Positions 58,025 through 64,000 of a stretch of 64,000 bases of DNA are shown piece after piece. How positions within the stretch are numbered: position 1 is the first letter of the stretch; each line of letters begins with the position of its first letter. Both the position numbers and the translations under genes were made by a program. The notes under the pieces were generated by a model. The model was not told the origin of the DNA. It searched no databases and saw nothing but the letters and a program-made list of their open reading frames with translations. Source of the stretch: Pseudoflavonifractor capillosus (GTDB lineage Bacteria > Bacillota > Clostridia > Oscillospirales > Oscillospiraceae). Location of the stretch: contig NZ_JACSNZ010000002.1 in the NCBI RefSeq assembly GCF_016902575.1, forward strand, positions 1-64,000, written 5' to 3'.

Positions 58025-58737
58025 TGGCTGTGTCGGACAGCCCGACGAAAAAGAAACCCGGTGGGGTGCACCAGGGGCACCGCCAGCGGGTAAAAACGGA
58101 ATTTATGGCCCGTGGTCTGGCAGGAATGCCAGACCATCGGGCCTTGGAGCTGTTGTTGTTTTACGCCATTCCCCAGGGGGATGTGAACCCCCTGGCCCAC
58201 GCCCTGGTGGAACAGTTTGGCTCTCTGGCCGGAGTGTTCACTGCCACCCGGGAGCAGCTGTTGGCGGTGAAGGGGATCGGGGAGAATACCGCTACCCTCA
58301 TCCATCTGATGCCGGCCTTGGCCGGGCGTTACTTGGAGGAACGCTCCAGTTTTGAAGGTCAGCTCACCGACAGCTGGCACTTCAAGGAACTGCTGATGCC
58401 CATGTTTTTCGGGGCCCGCAACGAGATGGTGTACCTGGTGTGTATGGACAGCAAGCAAAAACTCATTACATGCCCCAAGCTGTGCGAGGGGCTGCCTGAC
58501 CGGGTGGACATCACCGGGCGACAGGTGTTGGAGGCGGCGTTGGCCTGTGGGGCTACCCGGGTGGCTCTGGCCCATAACCACGTCTCCGGCATTGCCATGT
58601 GTTCTGCCCAGGATATCCAGACCACCCGACATCTTCAGCAGCTACTGAACCAGGTGGGGATCTGCCTGGTGGATCATTTTGTCATCGCAGAGGATGAGAT
58701 GGTGTCCATGCGGGACTCCGGCTATCTCAGCATATAA
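58024..58737 (+). CDS. radC: RadC-like JAB domain protein
   Basis: 237 residues. N-terminal HhH-like segment ([16 protein letters not shown]) and C-terminal MPN/JAB domain. The metalloprotease-like motif reads [14 protein letters not shown]: both His and the Asp are kept but the usual Pro-Ser after the second His is Val-Ser, and the second Pro-Ser is Cys-Ser. The role of RadC is unresolved despite its name. Coupled to pyrE, upstream of uvrB. Confidence 0.88.
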   Translation: MAVSDSPTKKKPGGVHQGHRQRVKTEFMARGLAGMPDHRALELLLFYAIPQGDVNPLAHALVEQFGSLAGVFTATREQLLAVKGIGENTATLIHLMPALAGRYLEERSSFEGQLTDSWHFKELLMPMFFGARNEMVYLVCMDSKQKLITCPKLCEGLPDRVDITGRQVLEAALACGATRVALAHNHVSGIAMCSAQDIQTTRHLQQLLNQVGICLVDHFVIAEDEMVSMRDSGYLSI

Positions 58738-58760
58738 ATTTCGGAGAAGGGAGGGATTCC

Positions 58761-60722
58761 ATGCAGCGCTTTGAAGTGGTATCCGACTATACCCCCAGCG
58801 GGGATCAGCCCCAGGCCATTGAGGCTCTGGCACGGGGGATTGAGAACGGGCTGGATGAACAGACTCTGTTGGGCGTCACTGGATCGGGCAAGACGTTTAC
58901 CATGGCCAAGGTCATCGAGGCGGTGCAGCGGCCCACCCTGGTACTGGCTCACAACAAGATTCTGGCTGCCCAGCTGTGCGCCGAGTTCAAGGAGTTTTTC
59001 CCCAACAACGCTGTGGAATACTTCGTCTCCTACTATGACTACTACCAGCCTGAGGCCTACATTCCCCACACGGACACTTTTATTGAGAAGGATTCCGCCA
59101 TCAACGAGGAGATCGACCGACTGCGTCTGTCCGCCACTGCCTCTCTGCTGGAGCGGCGGGATGTGATCGTGGTGTCCTCCGTGTCCTGCATCTACGGCTT
59201 GGGCGAGCCGGAGGACTTTGCCAGCATGATGGTCTCCCTGCGGGTGGGTATGGAGATCCCTATTCCGGAACTTTTGAAGAAGTTGGTGGCCATCCGGTAT
59301 GAGCGCAATGACATCGCCTTTGAGCGCAATATGTTCCGGGTGCGGGGGGACACGGTGGAGATCTGGCCCGCCTATTGGAAGGACACCGCCCTGCGGGTAG
59401 AGTTTTTCGGGGACGAAATTGACCGGATCAGTGAGGTCAATGCCCTTACTGGCTCCGTGATTCGGCGGCTGAATAATATCCCTGTGTGGCCTGCCACCCA
59501 CTACGTGACCCCCAAGGAGAAGATGGATGCCGCCATCCAGGAGATTTACCGGGAGCTGGAGGAGCGGGTGGCCCAGTTTGAGGCGGAAGGAAAGCTCATT
59601 GAGGCCCAGCGCATCAAGCAGCGCACCATGTATGACATTGAGATGATGCAGGAGATCGGCTATTGCTCCGGCATCGAAAACTATTCCAGAGTGATTGAGG
59701 GGCGGCCTGTGGGGTCGCCGCCTCACACCCTGCTGGACTACTTTCCCAAGGATTTCGTGCTCTTCATCGACGAGAGCCATGTGACCCTGCCCCAGGTGCG
59801 GGCCATGTACAACGGCGACCGGGCCAGAAAGACCTCCCTGGTGGACTACGGCTTCCGGCTGCCCTGTGCCTATGACAACAGACCCTTGAAGTTTGACGAG
59901 TTTGAAAAGCGGCTCAACCAGGTGGTGTATGTCTCCGCCACTCCGGGAGAGTACGAGCGTACCCGGTCGGGGCAGGTGGTGGAGCAGGTCATCCGGCCCA
60001 CCGGACTGCTGGACCCCCTGGTGGAGGTGCGGCCCATCGAAGGACAGATGGACGACCTCATTGGAGAGATCAACCAGCGCACCCAGAAAAACGAGCGGGT
60101 GCTGGTGACCACCCTGACCAAGAAAATGGCGGAGACGCTGACGGACTATCTGAAAAACGCTGGGATTCGGGTGCGGTATATGCACCACGACATCGACACC
60201 ATGGAGCGTATGGAGATCGTGCGGGACCTGCGCCTGGGCGAGTTTGATGTGCTGGTGGGCATCAATCTGTTGCGGGAAGGCTTGGACCTGCCCGAGGTGT
60301 CTCTGGTGGCCATTTTGGATGCGGATAAGGAGGGCTTCTTGCGCTCTGAGACCGCTCTCATCCAGACCATCGGACGAGCGGCCCGAAATGCCCAGGGTCG
60401 GGTCATTCTCTATGCGGATGCCATTACTCCGTCCATGGCTCGGGCTATGGCGGAGACGGAGCGCCGCCGCTCCATCCAGGATGCCTTCAACCAGGAACAC
60501 GGCATTGTGCCCAAGACGGTACAGAAGTCGGTGCGGGAGCTGGTGAGTGTGGCTCAGGAGGCGGAGGAGACCACCAAACGGGCCAAGAAGATGACGGATG
60601 CTGAGCGCAAGGCCGCCATAGCCCGCCTGGAGAAGGAAATGAAAGAAGCGGCAAAGATGCTGGAGTTCGAGTTGGCCGCCCAGCTAAGAGATCAAATTAT
60701 TCGCCTGAAAGAGAAGGACTGA
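58761..60722 (+). CDS. uvrB: UvrABC excinuclease subunit B
   Basis: 653 residues, AAGGGAGGG before the ATG. Walker [13 protein letters not shown], beta-hairpin [16 protein letters not shown] box, [11 protein letters not shown], motif [14 protein letters not shown], and a C-terminal UVR motif ([20 protein letters not shown]). UvrB verifies the lesion and loads UvrC. uvrA starts about 1.6 kb downstream on the same strand. Confidence 0.98.
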   Translation: MQRFEVVSDYTPSGDQPQAIEALARGIENGLDEQTLLGVTGSGKTFTMAKVIEAVQRPTLVLAHNKILAAQLCAEFKEFFPNNAVEYFVSYYDYYQPEAYIPHTDTFIEKDSAINEEIDRLRLSATASLLERRDVIVVSSVSCIYGLGEPEDFASMMVSLRVGMEIPIPELLKKLVAIRYERNDIAFERNMFRVRGDTVEIWPAYWKDTALRVEFFGDEIDRISEVNALTGSVIRRLNNIPVWPATHYVTPKEKMDAAIQEIYRELEERVAQFEAEGKLIEAQRIKQRTMYDIEMMQEIGYCSGIENYSRVIEGRPVGSPPHTLLDYFPKDFVLFIDESHVTLPQVRAMYNGDRARKTSLVDYGFRLPCAYDNRPLKFDEFEKRLNQVVYVSATPGEYERTRSGQVVEQVIRPTGLLDPLVEVRPIEGQMDDLIGEINQRTQKNERVLVTTLTKKMAETLTDYLKNAGIRVRYMHHDIDTMERMEIVRDLRLGEFDVLVGINLLREGLDLPEVSLVAILDADKEGFLRSETALIQTIGRAARNAQGRVILYADAITPSMARAMAETERRRSIQDAFNQEHGIVPKTVQKSVRELVSVAQEAEETTKRAKKMTDAERKAAIARLEKEMKEAAKMLEFELAAQLRDQIIRLKEKD

Positions 60723-60730
60723 CGAGAACC

Positions 60731-61225
60731 ATGGCAAAGAAAAAAGAGGAAAAAACCAACGTGATGCGGGTTTTGGAACAGAAGAAGGTGCCCTATCAGG
60801 GCCACACCTATCCCCACGACGGGGAGACTGCCCCGGACGGGGTGAGCGTGGCACGGAGCTTAGGCCAGGACCCGGCATGCGTGTTCAAAACCCTGGTGAC
60901 CCGTGGGGCTTCCGGGGGATATTATGTGTTTGACATTCCAGTGGCTGCCACCTTGGATTTGAAAAAGGCGGCAAAGGCGGTGGGGGAGAAGTCGGTGGCC
61001 ATGCTGCCCAGCAAAGAACTCCTGCCCCTCACCGGATATGTCCACGGTGGCTGTTCCCCGGTGGGCATGAAAAAGCAGTTCCCCACGGTGTTTCATGACA
61101 GCTGCCTGGAGCAGGAGACTATCTATGTGTCCGCCGGGAAGATCGGCTTTCAGGTGGAGGTGGCACCCCAAGCCCTCATGGACTTGGTGCGGGCCACCGC
61201 AGCTGATGTGATTGTGGATGAATAG
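60731..61225 (+). CDS. ybaK: Cys-tRNA(Pro)/Cys-tRNA(Cys) deacylase
   Basis: 164 residues of the YbaK/ProX editing fold: MRVLEQKKVPYQGHTYPHD, SLGQDPACVFKTLVTRG, the lysine-containing KKAAKAVGEKSVAMLPSKEL and GCSPVGMKKQFPT. It hydrolyses mischarged Cys-tRNA(Pro). 8 bases after uvrB. Confidence 0.93.
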   Translation: MAKKKEEKTNVMRVLEQKKVPYQGHTYPHDGETAPDGVSVARSLGQDPACVFKTLVTRGASGGYYVFDIPVAATLDLKKAAKAVGEKSVAMLPSKELLPLTGYVHGGCSPVGMKKQFPTVFHDSCLEQETIYVSAGKIGFQVEVAPQALMDLVRATAADVIVDE

Positions 61226-61237
61226 AGGAGAGAGAAT

Positions 61238-62248
61238 ATGAACATGGTAACATTGGGGAATACTGGATTACAGGTGTCTGCCATCTCTTTTGGCGGCATT
61301 CCCATCCAACGTTCCGATGCCGCTAACACCATGGCGGTGGTGGACGAGTTGGAGAAGTTCGGCATCAATTTCATCGATACTGCCCGGGGCTATACCGTCT
61401 CTGAGGAGTATTTGGGCAACGCTCTGAAGGGTCGGCGGGAGAAATTCATCCTGGCCACCAAGTCCATGTCCCGCAGCAATGAGGCTATGGCAAAGGACAT
61501 TGATATCAGCCTGGGCAACCTGCAAACCGATTTCATTGACCTCTACCAGATCCACAATCTGCCCTTAAAGGATTTTGACCAGGTTTTTGGCCCTGATGGA
61601 GCCTATCAGGCTCTGGCAGAGGCCAAAGCGGCGGGGAAGATCGGTCACATCGGCGCCACTGCCCACTCCCTGGACGCTCTGCGACTGCTGGTGGAAGAAC
61701 ATGCCCACCAGATCGAGACGGTGATGTTCCCCTACAACATTGTGGAGATGCAGGGCCATGAGGTGCTGGCTCTGGCCCGGGAGAAGGGCATTGGCACCAT
61801 TGCCATGAAGCCCATGGCAGGGGGCAACCTGGAGGACTGGAATCTAGCTCTGCGCTTCATTGCAGCCTCCGGAGTGATGGATGTGTCCATCCCTGGTATG
61901 GGCAGCGTGGAGGAAGTGCAGCGCAACGCCCAGGTGGATTTGACCACTCCCTTGACCCAGGAGGAACTGGAGGAATGCCAGCGCATCCGGGATGATCTGG
62001 GCACCCACTTCTGCCGCCGCTGCGGCTACTGTGCTCCCTGTACCGTGGGCATTGATATTCCCTCTCAGTTTCTCATGGCAAACTACGCCCGCCGCTACGG
62101 CCTGGCAGACTGGGCGGTGAGCCGCTATCAGGCGCTGGCCCATCACGCAGGGGAGTGCGTGGAGTGTGGGGCATGCGAGACTCGTTGTCCCTACGAACTG
62201 CCCATCCGGGAAATGCTGCGGGATGTGGCAAAGGAATTTGGCTGCTAA
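61238..62248 (+). CDS. Aldo/keto reductase with C-terminal 4Fe-4S domain
   Basis: 336 residues. The AKR barrel has [36 protein letters not shown] (catalytic Tyr region) and DLYQIHNL. The C-terminal ferredoxin-like part has clusters [16 protein letters not shown] and [16 protein letters not shown]. The Fe-S-containing AKRs are common in anaerobes and are thought to use ferredoxin-linked electrons; substrate unknown. Same-strand neighbour of ybaK and uvrA. Confidence 0.92.
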   Translation: MNMVTLGNTGLQVSAISFGGIPIQRSDAANTMAVVDELEKFGINFIDTARGYTVSEEYLGNALKGRREKFILATKSMSRSNEAMAKDIDISLGNLQTDFIDLYQIHNLPLKDFDQVFGPDGAYQALAEAKAAGKIGHIGATAHSLDALRLLVEEHAHQIETVMFPYNIVEMQGHEVLALAREKGIGTIAMKPMAGGNLEDWNLALRFIAASGVMDVSIPGMGSVEEVQRNAQVDLTTPLTQEELEECQRIRDDLGTHFCRRCGYCAPCTVGIDIPSQFLMANYARRYGLADWAVSRYQALAHHAGECVECGACETRCPYELPIREMLRDVAKEFGC

Positions 62249-62278
62249 ACACAGCCCAACATTTGAAGGAGACCCAAT

Positions 62279-64000
62279 ATGTTAGACCATATTCTCATTA
62301 AGGGCGCCAGAGAGAACAACTTGAAAAACATTGATGTGGAGATTCCCCGGGACAAGCTGGTGGTGCTTACTGGGCTGTCTGGCTCGGGAAAATCCTCCCT
62401 GGCCTTTGAGACCCTGTATGCCGAGGGCCAGCGCCGCTATGTGGAGTCCCTGTCCTCCTACGCCCGCATGTTTCTGGGACAGATGGAAAAGCCGGATGTG
62501 GACTACATCGAGGGTCTGTCCCCGGCCATCTCCATCGACCAGAAGACCACCTCCAAAAATCCCCGTTCTACCGTGGGTACGGTGACGGAGATCTATGACT
62601 ATTTGCGTCTGCTGTGGGCAAGAGTGGGCACCCCACACTGCCCCAAGTGCGGTAAGGAGATCCACCAACAGACCGTTGACCAGATCATTGACCAGGTGCT
62701 GGCCCTGCCCCAAGCCACCCGTATTCAGGTGCTGGCCCCTGTCATCCGAGGGAAAAAGGGCGAGCACGCCAAGGTGCTGGAGGATGCCCGGCGCTCCGGC
62801 TACGTCCGGGTGCGCATTGATGGAGCTCTCTACGATCTGTCTGAAGAGATCAAGCTGGAGAAGAACAAAAAGCACAACATTGAGGTGGTGGTAGACCGCC
62901 TGGTCATTCGGGAGGACATCACCCGCCGCCTCACCGACTCGGTGGAGACGGCCACCGCCTTATCCGGCGGTGTGGTCATCGTCAACCTGGTGGAAAACGA
63001 TGAGGATCTGCTCTTCTCCCAGAACTACGCCTGTGAGGACTGCGGTATCTCCATTGAGGAGCTCACCCCCCGTATGTTCTCCTTCAACAACCCCTTTGGC
63101 GCCTGTCCCACCTGTACGGGACTGGGGGCCCAGCTGAAGGTGGACCCGGATTTGATTATCCCAAACCGTAGCCTGTCCATTTTAGAGGGAGCTATCACCG
63201 CCTCCGGGTGGAACAACATCAAGTCCGACGGCATTTCTCGGATGTACTTTGACGCTCTGGCTGCAAAATACCACTTCAACCTCACCGATCCCATCGAGAA
63301 ACTTACCCCGGAAGTGCTGGACATCATCCTCTACGGAACCAAGGGTGAAAAACTCACCATCCACTATGACCAGCCCCGGGGGAAGGGTGTGCTGTACCAG
63401 CCCTTTGAGGGCATCATCAACAACCTGGAGCGCCGCTATAAGGAGACCCAGTCCGACGCCATGAAGCGGGAGATTGAGGAGTGTATGAGCGAGTCTCCCT
63501 GTCCTGACTGCCACGGCCAGCGGCTGCGGCCTGAGTCTCTGGCGGTGACGGTGGGGGGCATCTCCATCCACCAGTTCTGTGAGATGCCAGTGGACGAGGC
63601 CTTGTCCTTTTTGGACACCATCACCCTTACCGAGACCCAGATGATGATTGCCGACCGCATTTTGCGGGAAATCCGGGAGAGACTTGGCTTTTTGAAGAGC
63701 GTGGGTCTGCAATACCTGACCCTGAGCCGTCAGGCCGGCACATTGTCCGGCGGCGAGAGCCAGCGCATCCGACTGGCCACCCAGATCGGTTCCTCCCTCA
63801 TGGGAGTGCTGTATATCCTGGACGAGCCCTCCATCGGCCTGCACCAGCGGGACAACGACCTGCTGCTGGGCACTTTGAAGCACCTGCGGGATTTGGGCAA
63901 TACCCTGATTGTGGTGGAGCACGACGAGGACACCATGCGCTCGGCGGATTATATCATCGACATTGGCCCCGGCGCAGGTGTCCATGGCGGCCAGGTGGTG
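62279..64000 (+). CDS. uvrA: UvrABC excinuclease subunit A, 3' end outside the window
   Basis: The first 574 codons; ATG at 62279 with GAAGGAG upstream. Walker [13 protein letters not shown], first zinc module (CPKCGKE), the insertion domain, a Cys pair CEDCG/CPTCTG, the ABC signature [16 protein letters not shown] and Walker [17 protein letters not shown]. UvrA dimers find DNA damage and load UvrB. The second ATPase module is beyond 64000. Confidence 0.97.
   Translation, partial: MLDHILIKGARENNLKNIDVEIPRDKLVVLTGLSGSGKSSLAFETLYAEGQRRYVESLSSYARMFLGQMEKPDVDYIEGLSPAISIDQKTTSKNPRSTVGTVTEIYDYLRLLWARVGTPHCPKCGKEIHQQTVDQIIDQVLALPQATRIQVLAPVIRGKKGEHAKVLEDARRSGYVRVRIDGALYDLSEEIKLEKNKKHNIEVVVDRLVIREDITRRLTDSVETATALSGGVVIVNLVENDEDLLFSQNYACEDCGISIEELTPRMFSFNNPFGACPTCTGLGAQLKVDPDLIIPNRSLSILEGAITASGWNNIKSDGISRMYFDALAAKYHFNLTDPIEKLTPEVLDIILYGTKGEKLTIHYDQPRGKGVLYQPFEGIINNLERRYKETQSDAMKREIEECMSESPCPDCHGQRLRPESLAVTVGGISIHQFCEMPVDEALSFLDTITLTETQMMIADRILREIRERLGFLKSVGLQYLTLSRQAGTLSGGESQRIRLATQIGSSLMGVLYILDEPSIGLHQRDNDLLLGTLKHLRDLGNTLIVVEHDEDTMRSADYIIDIGPGAGVHGGQVV

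Overview
The window looks like the chromosome of a Gram-positive, endospore-forming member of the Clostridia, most probably an Oscillospiraceae (Flavonifractor/Lawsonibacter-like) gut anaerobe. The reasons are the moderately high G+C, strong AGGAGG-type ribosome binding sites, and a scatter of sporulation genes (spoIIE, spmA/spmB, a spoIIQ-like LytM gene, a split spoVT, AbrB and GerM-domain genes). Vegetative promoters repeatedly show TTGCAA or TTGACA, a 17-base spacer and TATAAT. I found no rRNA, tRNA or CRISPR array.

The main result is a 22,088-bp integrative element, about 3485-25580, inserted inside spoVT. The first 30 codons of spoVT lie at 3395-3484 and the last 145 codons at 25573-26007. 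Both junctions carry the 8-bp core GGTGACCC. Joining them restores an uninterrupted 175-residue SpoVT, and the opposite join restores an attP with long inverted-repeat arms. The element's own large serine recombinase (23869-26010) reads in frame through attR into the 3' part of spoVT, so in the integrated state it is a recombinase-SpoVT fusion. In the excised circle the same gene would end at the stop now at 3580, followed by a terminator at 3606-3643. The layout resembles skin-type elements that interrupt sporulation genes.

Element cargo, left to right: a PadR remnant; a YibE/F membrane protein and a 1738-residue cell-wall-anchored PHP-domain protein; a doubly broken RelB/Doc toxin-antitoxin pair; a three-gene cassette (double-TIR/TPR protein, HD-RyR protein, membrane TrkA-N-RyR protein) that I read as a candidate NAD/nucleotide-centred defence system; an AAA/DUF4143 ATPase; a decayed mobile-element backbone (SWIM remnant, sigma factor, truncated DUF6076 gene, two small ORFs, one with a broken second copy); an ankyrin-like gene; and the recombinase.

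Flanks. Left of the element are a divergently transcribed exported protein (cut by the window edge) and an orphan 7TM histidine kinase. Right of it are spoIIQ-like, pyruvate carboxylase, recG, a C_GCAxxG_C_C protein, tex, rsmI, abrB-like, spmA-spmB, a hairpin array, a CNNM/CorC-type protein, an EF-G paralogue, dus-ECF sigma-anti-sigma, spoIIE, a MocR regulator divergent from an ECF-transporter S component, tandem non-coding modules, a D,D-carboxypeptidase, a HhH protein, a two-component pair with a GerM lipoprotein, metY, a nucleotidyltransferase, a WYL regulator, pyrE-radC, uvrB, ybaK, an aldo/keto reductase and the start of uvrA.
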